Positions 10,531 to 26,045 of a stretch of DNA of 64,000 nucleotides are shown here, piece after piece. Below the pieces are notes generated by a model, which was not told the origin of the DNA, did not search any database, and saw only the letters and a list, made by a program, of their open reading frames with translations. Origin of the DNA: Marisa cornuarietis (Eukaryota > Mollusca > Gastropoda > Architaenioglossa > Ampullariidae); assembly GCA_004794655.1 (NCBI GenBank), contig SMMW01000182.1:1-64000 (forward strand), given 5' to 3'. Position 1 is the stretch's first letter; every line of letters begins with the position of its first letter. The position numbers were made by a program, and so were the translations under genes.

Positions 10531-13500
10531 AAATATATATATGCTCAATTATTGTAAACACATTCTGGCATATGACAGTACCAGCTCCACACACACACGT
10601 CTAGGCCAGCAAACAAGCACTAGCACGAACATTTCCTTCAAAACCGTCCTCATAATCTTAGAGAAACAGAAGTGAAGTTGGAATAGATATTCAGAACTCA
10701 TGCAGATTCCACAAACGTTTCTGCAGGCGCCCGCCAGCATGTCCCGTATAAAATTACTTCCGTTCTATTTTTTGTCAGCACAGCTGCCTGACGGCTTTTA
10801 GAGAAGTCATATTCTATGATTTTCATATTTTCTCATCTTATCGATTTCCTCTACCCTTCTCTCTGCCCCAACCCCTCACACTTTCTCTCTCAGTCTCTCT
10901 CTTTCCAGTTACTTCCCTTTCTCTTTCGCGCGAGATCTCTGTCTCCCTCCCTAGGTACTGTTGAACTAGGTCTAGTGGGCACTGAACTTAGGAGACGAGA
11001 TCGAAACTCATAACGCACCAAAAATAACCGAAGGTTCTCTTTTTTCTCCCTCCATTGTTAGCAAGCCGTGTGGCAAGTTATTGCCCCATTTCCTCTCAGA
11101 GTCGGCTGGTCTGCCATAGCAGCCACTCTGTATCACATCAGAAGAAAAAAACCAACAGTCGTCTGCCGGAAGTGGCATGACGTTACAACCCCCAGCCACC
11201 AGCCTCAAATCTTGGGGTCGTGCCTCCCACGTTCCCGTCAGGCTCCGGGGTAATGAGATGATTGGATCGCTTACTTTCCCCTCCCTCATCTCTAACCGTT
11301 GATAAAGTTTCAGTGAGACTGTTATGAAGAAATAGGTTTATTACCTCCCCTGTCCTTACCTCACCTTCCAAGTCCATGGCTTCAGAGACAAAATTCATTC
11401 CGTGTGGGGTTGATGGTGATAGGGGTGATGATGAATACACGCAGTTTTTGTGAATTTAAGAACAATATCAGATAAAAGATATCGCTCAAGATCTCTATTT
11501 CAGAAGAGACATCTGGACACACCGATGAAGCTCATGGTCTTGTCCATTGGTCTTGGTCAACATAAGGTCTCAAACTATAGACATGGTCGAGCTTCGTTTG
11601 TCGCGTTTACAATGCGCTCTACGATGACCAGAAACAGGCGAGGAAAGACGTGCGCTCCCATTATTAGTTGACAAACAGTATATTGCAAGTAACCCCCACA
11701 AAAAACCCCAAACCAAACCGAACTAAACCAAACACAATAAAAAACTAATAACACAAATCAGAAACGAAACCAAAAGCACAACAAACAAACAAAACTCTTG
11801 CTCCGTCCACCTTCAGAAACTCCACATTATTTCTCGAGTCGTTTTTTTTAACCTCCACAATATTTTTAACGCGTACTGCGTGGGAACCATTACGAAAATC
11901 AGGAGCAAGTTACTGGAGCCGTTTGCTCTAGGGTGGGGATAACGCTTTTTTTTCAGCTTCGTCTCAACCCAGTTGTGTACAGCACATCATCACTAACTGA
12001 CATCACAGCCTCTTGCCCACCAATCAAACTCACCTCCACCTCAGTTGCGAGCTCAAAATACCAGATAGCAATAAAGGAAAAATAAGGAACATCCCCAAAA
12101 CTAAATAAAAGTTATTTCATCCAGAGTCCGCATGCGAGTTGACAAGTCACTAACAATGGGGGTAGTATAGTCTGGACGGGAAGGCGTGGGGAATACGATT
12201 AAAAGAGAAAAAAAAAGTTAGTTGTGCTGTTAAAAGTGTGAGTGGAGTCACAGCAGGAATGTATTGAGGCACGGAGAGTCACTGTGGCAGAGGGAGGGTG
12301 GACACACACACACACACACACAAGTTTTTAAGAGAAGAGAAGGCACCAGAGCAGTGAGGAAAAGCCAGATTGAATAAAGAAATAAAAAAATAAAATGAGC
12401 AAAAATCAAGCGGCCCCAGCAGTGGTTCACGATAAAATTACCGTTGAAATGCGGTTCCCTGCAGAGTCGTTAAGTCCGACCTGCCTATGTTATCAGCGTC
12501 TGCTGTCAGCATGGATGGGCGGATTTACCAGGCGGAAAGGGGATGTGCAGCAAAATTACCTTGGGACCGCGGTACACTCTTTGAATTCCGCGAAACAAAG
12601 GTACCAATCAGGGGTGGCGGGTTAACCATGGGCTGCAGCATACACGTAATCGAGAAAACCAAACAGAAGGTGTAGTAACAAATATAAATACTTACAACGA
12701 GGCTAGCGTGGAGTGCTAGGGTCAATTCTAAACGGTCCAGTCAATGCGCGTTCAATCATTTAACACGGACACCTGGGCGACAGAGATTTTTTTAAATTAT
12801 AATTTCTTCATTGGCTCTAACTCCAAAATAGTGTACAAGGAAGAAGTTATATTAGTAAAATATGTGTTAGTACAAGCATCTGGACCAAAGCGGACAGGCA
12901 AGGATTCACACACTAATTTCTCACCTTTTCGCATGTTTGAGAAAATCTGGGAAATGTTACCACCATTGCGAAACAAACGACGGTTCCTACTTTTGTTTAA
13001 AAAAAAAATTAAACGGTTTTTAGCCCGTTCCCGACATTTTTCCAGTCTTTTCCTTATCACTGGATTGATTTTCCCCGACACCAAAGTTGCAGCGATCTGT
13101 TCTTAACCTTTTCCACAAACGGATTGTTGCTGGCACCGCTCAGGGAGGTTTTTCTGCATGATGTGAGCCCACAAGGTAAAGGTGGAGGGGATCGGAGGGA
13201 AGCTGTGCTCAATATATGAGGCAACCTGCTGTGATATTCGCCGGACAGAGTCCAACTTCAGGCACATCAAAGGAAAAGGTGATAGTCAGGAAGTTCAGAA
13301 GGCATTTGCTTTACCGGAAAGCTCGATAAAAATCCGAAAATGATTACATAGAAATGATTATTCGTTCTGATTACAGAATCAACGTGAACGCTGACAACTG
13401 ATTAAGCGAAATATAGTAGACAGGAACGACCATTTCCAAATTAATCGGTTTAATTATTCTAATTAATGCTGATAATTATTTATGGCCTACAACTTAATCT

Positions 13501-14784
13501 GAAATTAAACTAAAACCACTAACATGCTTCTATCAACATTAAGACTACAAAAAGTAGAGTGTTAGGTAGAAAAAAGTTAAAAGCCACAATACACACGTGT
13601 CCATGGTAATGGTTTAATTAACAGCTCCATTACGCACGTGTCGGCCTTCGTGGTATCCGCTAAAGACACGTGGTTTACTGTCGGTTCGTTTGTTGTCTTT
13701 CGTGTTTAGCGCCTTGAGCTCGTATACGCATGGGGAATGTCATGGGTCACCCGCATACACACCGCGAGTCACCCGCTGACACCCGCATTCGTTAAATCAA
13801 CACAACAAATGACCACTCTGGTGTAGAGTGTCCCTCCGTGAGACAAATACTTATTAAACTCAATGTCACCAGTTAATTACACAATGAATACACAAAATAC
13901 TCTCTAAACAAGGAGCACACATATGTATAAATACGTTAATCTAATAACAGGGTCAGAATGGGTAGCACACCCTAGGCCCTAACACCGCCTGAGGAAGGTT
14001 TAAACACTCGGTCTTCCAGCGCGTGCTTAAAATTCTACCCACTCTAAAATTGAGGTTCAAACATATAGTCCTCCACTTAACCTTCTTTAAGTTCTGGTTT
14101 TTAATTTTTAACAATTCCTCCCGTAGGAGGTTTAAAAGGTCTCCCTGTGCTTCACTCTACCTTAATCAAGGTCTTACCTCGTTTGGGTTGTTCGTCTGGT
14201 GTAAAATCATCGGAAGCCCATGCCTCTGCCTCACGTCAGTGGTCCTCCGGAATGTACGGATATCGTCTGTAGGATATCGCACCACGCAAGTCAGTCATTC
14301 AGCCTCGCTGTATCGGATGATCCTCCCCACCTTGGAGATACGCGGACACCCTTTCACTCGTCTTTGCTGAACCACAGGCCGTCTATAGTCAGCTCCAGCC
14401 GTCAAACCCCGGAGTTTCCCACAGCCTTCCTCGCTCTCGGTGTAGTCCCTCAGTCTACGTCAGGAAATTTCTCAGACGCCTGCCTCCAAATTCAGCAAAT
14501 GTTCTTCCTGTACTGTGCTGGTAGTAGAACCACAGCCCTCGGCTTGAATACCAGTAAGTACGGTGACAACTCTTGTCACTAAACAGCGATATAATTAGCT
14601 CTCTCTAGCGCCTCACATCGACATACAGTATGACGACTGGTAGGCCTGAATGAAGACTGAACACCCGTCAGTGACAGCACACAGCAGCAACACACCGAGA
14701 TTGCTGGAATATCGAATAACCAATATCAAATATTATCCCACTTGCTATGGCCGGGTCTAATATACCCACCCTTGTTTACGTGGC
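10531..14784. other. No gene recognised
   Basis: Mixed AT-rich and CT-rich sequence with an adenine/AAAC-rich tract at 11690-11790. About 13.8-14.6 kb has the look of an old mobile-element body, but no terminal repeats or coding motif were found. Confidence 0.45.
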
Positions 14785-15015
14785 CAAAGGGTGAGCTCAG
14801 TCCGCACCGCACATAATATACTAAATAAACTGAAACTTCAAATTTCTCGTGATCCTTGCGTGACAGCGACAGAAAAAACAAGACACCCTAACCACCTGGA
14901 CAGATGGTGAGCTCTGCTCGGATCACACGTGAAATATAGTAAAAACCGAGACTTTCAATTTCTCGTGATTTCCTGTGTGGCAGTGACATACCATAGCACA
15001 CCGTGTGTCGAACTC
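14785..15015. repeat. Imperfect tandem duplication, about 115-120 bp
   Basis: GGTGAGCTCAGTCCG at about 14791 and GGTGAGCTCTGCTCGG at about 14907 start similar blocks. Each continues through an ATAnnATAnTA segment, CAATTTCTCGTGAT or its variant and a GTGnCAGnGACA segment. Roughly three quarters of positions appear to match by eye. It may be part of an unidentified mobile element covering about 13.8-15.0 kb. Confidence 0.55.
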
Positions 15016-16301
15016 AATATACACCATACCACCCTACTGCCGCACCCCTCTGTACACTACAGGGAAATACGTTTTACAAATCCAATTATTTATTTTTAGC
15101 ATATATTCCTTCGTCCCTTGATTAGTACCAGGTGACTAATGGTTATGGTGGTCCGCTGGCACTGGTTGTCGAGGGGGTAACACTCGAATAGATGCAGCGG
15201 CTGATAAATCTCGCCAGAGGGGTTATTGAGAGGTGGGGTGCAGGTCCTGCAAGTAACGTCCAGTCCACTCCACGATGTCCAACCATTTCTTCCTTTTTTC
15301 ACCTCGAAGCCTACATTCCTCCAGCCAAGGTTTTATTTGAAGACTTGTTACCACCATAGTATTGTTGTTATAATACTACATTATGATTTGTCTCTTTCTC
15401 TGCTGTACGCTTATCTCATGTGTGCTATTTCTTTGAATTAATGAAGGATAGTAAAAATGCAAGAAAATATCCTAACATATTAAAGCAAAATAACATTATT
15501 ACTTTGGGAAAAAGTCTATCAGCCACTCACTCAGAACAGATGCTGACAATTGACTTGCATCCCACTTTATTTCCCGCTTGATATGCAGATCCCAATGGTT
15601 ATTCAATTAAGTGAAAGTAGATAAATGGGTACCAAAAGTCAACATTTTACAACACACATCACATTTATTTTAACATTGCAGTTCATGTTAGAATACATGT
15701 TTGTTCTTATTCAAACAAGATATAAAAACTTTACAGTTTCGGTATTTGTAACATATACACACTATTACTTTAAACTCAAATTGATTTGAACATTATGAAA
15801 AATTGTATAAACTCAAGATTTGATGTTTAAATATTACCCGATTTTATAAATTTGTGATGTCAGCCTATTCTTAATAAGCAGAACCTTCATGGCTATGCAA
15901 TTATTCTGCAAGCACTCATGCACAGGCAAATACATGCATTCACACACACACACACAACGTTCCCTTACTCTCACACTACAAAACATCTTTAGACAGCACT
16001 GCAAAAATCTTTGTTCAAAATCTTATTATTAAAATTAGCATTCTACTATTTCTTATATGACAGAATTCTTCAACTTTTGACAGAAAACTGCTATATTGTG
16101 TTAAAGAATTAAGGCTTTTACCCTTTCAGCTCCAACCTTAGTATTGGTGGACTGGTAATAAAGGCATCCACAGAAGAGTGATGAGAATGGGGAGGTGGCT
16201 GTAGCTCTAAATTTTCTGCATTGGTGTTTCCAGTAGCTCAAAAGCCAAACACTAATGCATGGAAGAAGACTTACTTTCAATGTGAATAACCCACTAAATG
16301 T

Positions 16302-16429
16302 CAGTGGTGTAGGAACCGGGGGCAGCCATAAAAGATGCTGGGAAGGCAAGAATGTGAACGTTATTCATTGTCAGCATGGAGCTGGCCCCCCCCCCCCCAC
16401 AAAGCCGAGAGCATCTTCCTACGCCACTG
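16302..16429 (+). mobile_element. MITE copy 1, 128 bp, 5-bp target duplication
   Basis: Left end CAGTGGTGTAGGAA, right end TTCCTACGCCACTG, an inverted pair with one mismatch in 14. The internal block AATGTGAACGTTATTC and a poly-C stretch are shared with the copy at 37324-37455, which is in the opposite orientation. Flanks read AATGT on both sides, consistent with a 5-bp target duplication. The ends resemble hAT-type termini, but hAT elements normally make 8-bp duplications, so the superfamily is open. No coding capacity. Confidence 0.85.
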
Positions 16430-17519
16430 AATGTAGCATGTTGCAAATCCTGTCATAGTTTTCAAAGCCTGCTTTCAAAAGTGTCACGTAAAACTAGTAC
16501 ACTTTATAACGGTCCTGAGATTCTGCAGTGCTTTTGGAGAAAAGAATGGACTGTCAAAAAAAAAAATCCCAGAGTGTGGAACAACAGAATTAGCTCAAGG
16601 TGGACAAACCAGCTCTTTCTTCGAGCTCCACCTCTTGTATGAGCATGAACATCAGCAGTGAACTGTTTGTAGGAAACTAACTCTATAGTTACAAGAAACA
16701 GCTTTTAAAAAAAGGCTGAAAATACAGATTATCCTGCTATTTATATGATGAATCCAGGCAACTCTAATTCTGTCTGCAAAATTAACAAAAACAAAAATGT
16801 TATGTTCTTTCACTCCACAAAGAAAGTTACTCAAGCAGCTTTCATGATGCAAATGTAGTAAATGTGTGCCAAAATGAACATATCCCCTCAAATGTGACAC
16901 ATAGTGCTACCACAGCACCAAGCTCAGCACATATTATCACAAATCATCTTTGTTCACCAATCCTTTTTCCTACAGCAGTGATCGAGTTTAGTGAACACCA
17001 TCTTTGGGCGATGGCTCAGGTTGTATCAAAAGGCTTGCCCACTGGGGTTAACTGTGCTATGGTACACAAATATGACACAGCAGCACACATCAGGAAGCAG
17101 CTGATTAATGGTGGGCATGTTCACGCTTCTGTTGCATTTTGACCATCATACCCATGCTACTCACACAACCTTCTACCCCTCCATTGTCAATGGCCAAAAA
17201 ACCTGCAGACAGAAGACAGTAGAGCATTCTCTTAAAAAGAATAAAGGATAAAATGTAAGACATTCTCTTAAAAAACACATGACAACAAAAATCTTTCATT
17301 CTTTTCAGGCAAAGTACAAAAACAAAAGCAATCAGTTAAATCAACCCTCCTCTTCTCTCCTCCCCCAACCCCTGCGACATACAATCTGGATGTAATAAAT
17401 ATCTTTCTCTCACATAATCACACACTTTGCATAATTATTGTTTCTCCTACCCTGATCCCCAATCATAATGGGTTTGAGCCAGTGTACTTATTATTCTTTG
17501 TCCCCATTCCATTACTCTC

Positions 17520-18090
17520 CCTGCTGCTGGGGCTACTACATTCTACACAAAGACACTGTGGTAGAGTTCACCGACCATCTGAACAGCCAGTACCTAGACA
17601 TTAAGTTCACCCATATTGGGCTGAATAATGGCATTGCCATGCTTAACATGAATATAAGTAGGGGAGACAATGAGCTGGTCTTCGGTGTCTCCCTCAAACC
17701 AACGTACACTGATCAGTACCCCCAGTCTGACAGTCATCCACCTCTCCAACATAAACTGGTGGTGATCCACACTCTGTTACTGAGCAAAGACCACCTGCTC
17801 ATTGAATAAAGCTCTGGAGGAAGACCTTCAACACCTGATGAAAGTGCTCACACATTTATGCTACCCCAAATTGACATAGCATTTATTTGGGACCCTTAAG
17901 CACACTCCCCACTCCATCACCATCATAGAAGCCATCTGCGCTAACATCAGGAAGAATGAATTCATTATCCTAGCCAAGCTGTGCAACACCATCCGCAGCA
18001 TACTGGCACCCAAAGATAAGACTGACAAGCTGAACGTCAGGTACCATCTACCACATCAAAAGCCACGACTGTGACTGAAGTTATGTCGAG
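17520..18090 (+). pseudogene. Penelope-like retroelement fragment (reverse transcriptase to linker)
   Basis: An open stretch at 17548-17806 encodes VEFTDHLNSQYLDIKFT, then TYTDQYPQSDSHPPLQHKL, which I recognise as the segment after the catalytic core in Penelope-like element reverse transcriptases (family form: TDQYLxFDSHHPLxHK). Past the stop, remnants continue in shifted frames (HLMKVLTHLCYP; PKDKTDKLNV, then a broken YHI-K--DCD--YV motif that leads into the GIY-YIG nuclease domain). Stops and frameshifts make it inactive. The catalytic YVDD region is missing or unrecognisable. Confidence 0.75.
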
Positions 18091-18099
18091 TATGTGGGG

Positions 18100-18286
18100 T
18101 TGAATGGTGTTTTATGAGGAGCCAGCAACTAAAGTTATATCATGGCAAGGCAGCCAGCCCAATAAACAGATGGCACATGCAGAAAAAGAACAATGTTTCA
18201 GAGACGAGAGCTGAATTCAGGACAGCCAACCTTCACTGTATTGGTGACAGGCGCTAACTGCTGCGCCACTGGACTGCCCTACAACT
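18100..18286 (-). mobile_element. SINE inserted in the Penelope-like relic, with target duplication
   Basis: Minus strand: A-box TGGCGCAGCAGTTAGCGCC, B-box-like segment GAATTCAGCTCTCG, then a body ending TTGCTGGCTCCTCATAAAACACC next to a CAACCCC tail. The same family as the copy at 47460. Direct repeats TATGTGGGG flank it (18091-18099 and 18287-18295). Confidence 0.85.
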
Positions 18287-18295
18287 TATGTGGGG

Positions 18296-18480
18296 GGAGG
18301 GGGGGAACATGTCAAAAGCTCCAGTGAGTGCTACTTTTTCTTTGAGTCTTCCTTTCACCATACTAATTATTCTCATAAAAGTCATGGCCATTATGAAATC
18401 CCATGTGAAGGTGTGGAGTAAGGCAGTGATGGAGCATATACAGCACTTGTCATCGTTTATGCCATTTGTTATTAGTGTTT
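18296..18480 (+). pseudogene. Possible continuation of the Penelope-like relic (GIY-YIG domain remnant)
   Basis: Sequence after the SINE weakly follows the expected end of the element. In particular 18412-18465 resembles, with indels, the coding sequence of the conserved GVKEAxYIRALxPSLN segment of the endonuclease domain. This is a by-eye alignment with low identity. Confidence 0.3.
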
Positions 18481-21297
<2,817 letters not shown>

Positions 21298-21984
21298 TTA
21301 ATGGTACCAAGATCCATAGTATCTCTTAAACAGATATGTTTCCAGTGAACGTTTAAATACTGCCTTCAATTCAGAATAGCGAATTGTTGATGTTATCCAT
21401 ATGTGACTGTTGGAGGAGTGGATATATAGAATGCGATCAGTCAGATAAGCGGAGGTTTCGAGCAGAGGAGCCAGAAGAAAATACGTAGCAGAGAGTTGAA
21501 AGCTAATAGCCCATTCTTCCATTAACTGGTTGCCTGTGAAGAGTGCGCAGAAGTGGCGCAGCGTGTAGAGTTTGGAGAAATAGACGATGGAGCCAAATTC
21601 TGGACTTTTTGAAGCTTGTGAATGAAGCACTGTGGACAGACAGCAAGAAAAGAGTTGCAGCAGTCTAATTTGGGTAGAACTAGAAAACAAATTAGAATCA
21701 TTAGTTTGGATTGATAAAGTATAGCAAATTAAGCTGAGTTTGCAAAGTTCGTAATAAGCAGCACGACAAAAGTTAAATAGAAAGGTGAATGTCAAGAAAC
21801 ATCTGCAGTCATTATAGTTTCGTGCCGAAGCTACGAATGGAGTTTCAGTATTGCCAGAACGAACAGAGACAGGCAGATCAGAACGAGCTACAACACTCCT
21901 CAAGTGACTGGGTAAACATGAGAGAAAGAACAAAAAGAAGGACACACTATCATTTACTTTCTCCTTGATGGCTAGGAGTAGCAT
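21298..21984 (-). CDS. 228-aa ORF with LINE-like C-terminal motif, otherwise unknown
   Basis: The longest uninterrupted frame outside known features. Its last residues include IWITSTIRYSELKAVFK followed by RSLETYLF. These match the pattern W-x4-IR-x4-L-x2-FK-x2-L-x-TYLF seen at the C-terminus of CR1/L2-type LINE ORF2 proteins. The rest is hydrophobic and not recognisable as reverse transcriptase. It may be a diverged LINE 3' part on the minus strand or a chance frame; expression as a host gene is unlikely. Confidence 0.3.
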   Translation of the reverse strand: MLLLAIKEKVNDSVSFFLFFLSCLPSHLRSVVARSDLPVSVRSGNTETPFVASARNYNDCRCFLTFTFLFNFCRAAYYELCKLSLICYTLSIQTNDSNLFSSSTQIRLLQLFSCCLSTVLHSQASKSPEFGSIVYFSKLYTLRHFCALFTGNQLMEEWAISFQLSATYFLLAPLLETSAYLTDRILYIHSSNSHIWITSTIRYSELKAVFKRSLETYLFKRYYGSWYH

Positions 21985-22009
21985 ATATCCAGTCTATCGT
22001 TTATGAGGT

Positions 22010-22085
22010 GGGAACTTGGTCTAGTGGATTAGCAGATTTGGACTAAAGTATGATGGTTTTAAGCTCAGTTTCAGAGATCGGGGGA
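22010..22085 (+). mobile_element. Possible tRNA-like SINE head
   Basis: TTGGTCTAGTGGATTAGC resembles a pol III A-box and GGTTTTAAGCTC a damaged B-box about 30 bases further on. No folding into a full cloverleaf is evident and no body or tail could be defined. Confidence 0.25.
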
Positions 22086-22489
22086 AAAGGAAAAATTTAG
22101 AAATGCATGATCGTCAACATGGCGAGCGAGAATAGCAGGGGATGGGTGGAATGGGGTGTGCAAAGCTATGCAGTTTATCGAGTACGGATACAACAATTTT
22201 GTGGCTTTAAAACACGCTAAAACTACTAGGCAACATGGCAAGTTAAATGACTGTGATTACACACACTCTCATACTCGACCCACAAGTACTAATCTGAGCC
22301 TGAAAGAATACAGTTGTAACCGAGTGAACAAGTCTAATGGCTGCAAGCTACTCAGCTCGTCGACGTTCTGCCTGAGCTCTATGAAGCTTCACACAAATAC
22401 TAGAGAAGGCAACTTCAATGAGGTAGACAAATGGAAGGCCAGCGTCAAACGAAAAATGACTCATTAGAGATGTTCTAAAATTCACAGCC

Positions 22490-23714
22490 ATCCCTCCACC
22501 GTGACTAGTACGGGAGAATGACCGGATATTGCAGTCAGCTGGAGTCAAATCCGTACAAACACTCTCGCAACTATACATTATCTAAGCCAAGTTTCAGTCA
22601 ACAACAACAACAACAACAGCAAAATATGAATATAATAAACAATCCACTCTCGCAATGGAGGCTCGACTTTTCCCAACAACAGTTATACAAGTGGCTACGT
22701 CAGATTGTAATGCAAGAAAACCATAATAATAAATATATATATGAAAAATGTATTCTGCCATTGACCTACATACACAGGTCTGTGACAATACGAGTTCATG
22801 ATGGTGAGAGATGCGTCCTGTGTATGTGTGTGCACGTTTTTGATTATGTATACTGATGAACTCGCATGCCTTTTTGTTTTCCGAGCTTGAGCCTGCTAAT
22901 ATACATTTTTAATTAAAATAACTAGACTTAAAACAGATTATGCTTGCTGTGTAACATGACGGTGACTTTTCATGTGCGTTTTAGATGAATGCCACGGAGC
23001 TGTGAAGAAAACCGAGCTATTGTTTTACCTGATCTTCAGCGTGAAATAACGGAATATCTGCATTCGTTTGTTGCTTCACCGGCCACTTGCGTGACATCTG
23101 GACATCTCTGAAGCACTGCTACTTCTTCAAGTTCAAAATTCAAGGTTTCTTTATAGTAATTATAGGTTGCCAAGCTAGGAACTGTATACTGACATATCTT
23201 GTTAAGAATTAAACACACACACACTCTCGGACACACTCAGAGCACGCCTGCAAACACAAAGCTCCACGCGTATTCTTTCAGACAACAAATCACTGAAATC
23301 TGTACATGGGCTCGAACGTTTCTATTAATCGGGTGAACGTAAATATATACTTTACTAAATAACAAAAGAAAAGTTCAGCACAAATATTCTACACTGAGTC
23401 TACACAAAAACAAATGTATCCAATCAGTTTATATTAAAGTCCTTCAAGTTCTCTCCTCTTCTGTTGTTGGGGGGGGGGGGTGTCGACACGGCAAACAGTT
23501 TCACTCTTTCAGTCTTGTTCTCTGGCGTTGATCATACGGACAGCCTACATTCACCAAATAACTCCGACAGTCTTAACGGCAGACAAATGATCAAGTCAAT
23601 AATAATTCCCACAGTAGGTAAATCCACACAGTTATACGATCTTCTCAGGAGATCACACAGCAGCTGAGAAAATTAGTAAAACGAGGAACCACACAGTCGC
23701 TTATCAATGACGAC
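22490..23714. other. No gene recognised
   Basis: Contains a CAA repeat (22600-22620), a poly-G run at 23467-23480 and loose precursors of the 19-bp array at its end. Confidence 0.5.
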
Positions 23715-24146
23715 CCACACAGTTAATATTTCTCCACACAGTTAATATTTCTCCATACAGTTAATATTTCTCCACACAGTTAATATTAATCCACACAGTT
23801 ACTATTTCTTCACACAGTTAATATTTCTCCATACAGTTAATATTTCTCCACACAGTTAATATTTCTCCATACAGTTAATATTTCTCCACACAGTTAATAT
23901 TTCTCTACAGTCTACACAGTTACTCTTTCTCCATACAGTTAATATTTCTTCACACAGTTAATATTTCTCCACACAGTTCCTCTTTCTCCATACAGTTAAT
24001 ATTTCTGCACACAGTTAATATTTCTCTACAGTCTAAACAGTTACTCTTTCTCCATACAGTTAATATTTCTTCACACAGTTAATATTTCTCCACACAGTTA
24101 ATATGTATCCACACAGTTACTATTTATCCACACAGTTACTATTAAT
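23715..24146. repeat. 19-bp minisatellite
   Basis: About 22 units of CCACACAGTTAATATTTC plus T, alternating between CCACAC and CCATAC starts, with a few expanded units containing CTACAGTCTA. Looser copies extend upstream to about 23620. A CCATAC/CCACAC alternation over 23752-23900 suggests amplification as a 38-bp dimer. Confidence 0.95.
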
Positions 24147-25088
24147 TCCAACCTGTGTCCCAAATTCTTCTTTCTCCCCAGACTCTCACGTCTGCTTCTT
24201 CTCCCAATTTCTAAACAACGCCCCCTATCAACATTCAATCCAGGGGGGATAATCTCTACTCATACAAGGGTGACAACCTCGTTACATCGACGTTCAGGGG
24301 TGGTAACACATGTTCATAACACATCTCATATAATGTGAAGGGAAATATCAGGCCTAGTCTTTAAATTAATAAAGCTGTATCTTTTACCGATTCATGAATT
24401 TGTGTTTGTTCATTCGTTCATTCAAACACAGAAACGAGCAAACTTTTCTCTGACTCTCCACTGGTTTTTGAAAGGCTCTGTACGTGTCTACTGTAGACTG
24501 TTAATATTCCAGCACATGCAATTAAAACTGACAATATGTGCATGTATCCTGCTTGTGCTGCACGATTCAGGTACATACAGGAAGTAGAGAAAATGTCCTT
24601 TTTGCATCCGGTTCTTCGTGTTTTGTGTGCAAATTTCTTTGTGAAGTGTGACAGGAGTTTTGAAGATCAATTTTTTTTAGAAGTCACCGAATCGTAAAGA
24701 AAATTGCCAAGTCACTGTCGCGGCAAGTTAAGTTGAAGTCCCTACAGCATAACAAATGCCAACGACCCTGACACTTTTTTGACCTGATTTTTAAATTAAT
24801 TTTTTTTGGCTCCTTTACGAACCCGGATACTCGCAACAAACAAACAACAAGTAGTTCGTTTAAAGCGCTGAGGCAGGAGAGCACACAGTCAGAGGAGACG
24901 AAGGGATCCAGCGCGTGCCCAGGTAAGGATACTGTCAGGATACAATAGAGATGCCAGGTTACATAAGAACACTGACAGGATATTTCATACAACTGCTAAA
25001 ATGATAGGCTTTCTTTCAGATTTTATATTGTTGTTCCATAGTGTCTTGGATCTTATTTGAATAATAAGGATAGTTGTCATCTCGACAT
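24147..25088. other. No gene recognised
   Basis: AT-rich sequence with no motif identified; it may hold upstream noncoding exons of ADI1, which cannot be predicted from sequence alone. Confidence 0.45.
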
Positions 25089-25093
25089 ACACG

Positions 25094-25129
<36 letters not shown>
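25089..25129. repeat. (CG)n(CA)n microsatellite
   Basis: Five CG steps then about 14 CA units, another Z-DNA-prone composite tract. Confidence 0.95.
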
Positions 25130-25130
<1 letters not shown>

Positions 25131-25461
25131 CACACCATCCGTAGTTTACGGAATGCTTGTTCACAAACATATTTCTAAGTTACTGATAAGACCGTGGCGG
25201 CAGAACCTGATGTGATGATAAAGTGTGTCCAGTTGTTTTAATGTGATGTGTGTTTATGAAGCTTTTTGCAATGTCATGTTCAAAAAAGAAACCTTTTTTG
25301 ACAGTGATGATTATTTTTTTTATCAGGCTTTCATCCTCAGGTTTGTAACTACTGTCTGTTGAAGGGATGGAACGTGTAAAAAAGCTGCCTGCATAAACAC
25401 GATGCTATATATATATATCCTTGCTCTGGAAAAAAGCGCCTGTATAATAGTTCCTATATGT

Positions 25462-25882
25462 CTAGCGCCAGTATCACAGTATTGATATGACTAGCGCCAG
25501 TATCACAGTGCTGATATGACTAGCGCCAGTATCATAGTGCTAATATGACTAGCGCCAGTATCACAGTGCTGATATGACTAGCGCCAGTATCACAGTACTG
25601 ATATGACTAGCGCCAGTATCATAGTGATGATATGGCTAGCACCAGTATCATAGTGCTGATATGACTAGCACCAGTATCATAGTGCTGATATGGCTAGCGC
25701 CAGTATCATAGTGATGATATGGCTAGCACCAGTATCATAGTGCTGATATGGCTAGCGCCAGTATCATAGTGCTGATATGGCAAGCGCCAGTATCATAGTG
25801 CTGATATGGCTAGCGCCAGTATCATAGTGCTGATATGGCAAGCGCCAGTATCATAGTGCTGATATGGCTAGCACCAGTATTC
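25462..25882. repeat. 29-bp minisatellite just upstream of ADI1
   Basis: Fourteen full units and a partial one, with no insertion or deletion (unit boundaries at 25462 + 29n, to 25868). The unit starts CTAGCGCCAGTATCA. Units differ only by substitutions: early units have CACAG and end ATGA, later ones CATAG and end ATGG. A CTAGC/CAAGC alternation in units 11-14 indicates a 58-bp dimer duplication. The array ends about 165 bp before the ADI1 ATG, so it probably lies in its promoter or 5' UTR. Confidence 0.97.
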
Positions 25883-26045
25883 TAATGAAAAACAAAATTC
25901 CATAAACGGTTCTATTCTAATTGCAAGAATTGAGCTCAACTGACAGTATTGTAATGGCGACAAAATTATCAGGGATGTCGATTTTCTAGTGGCAAGTAGA
26001 CCCTAATACTCTCACCTCTTTCTATGTTGGGTCGCTGGTAATCAG

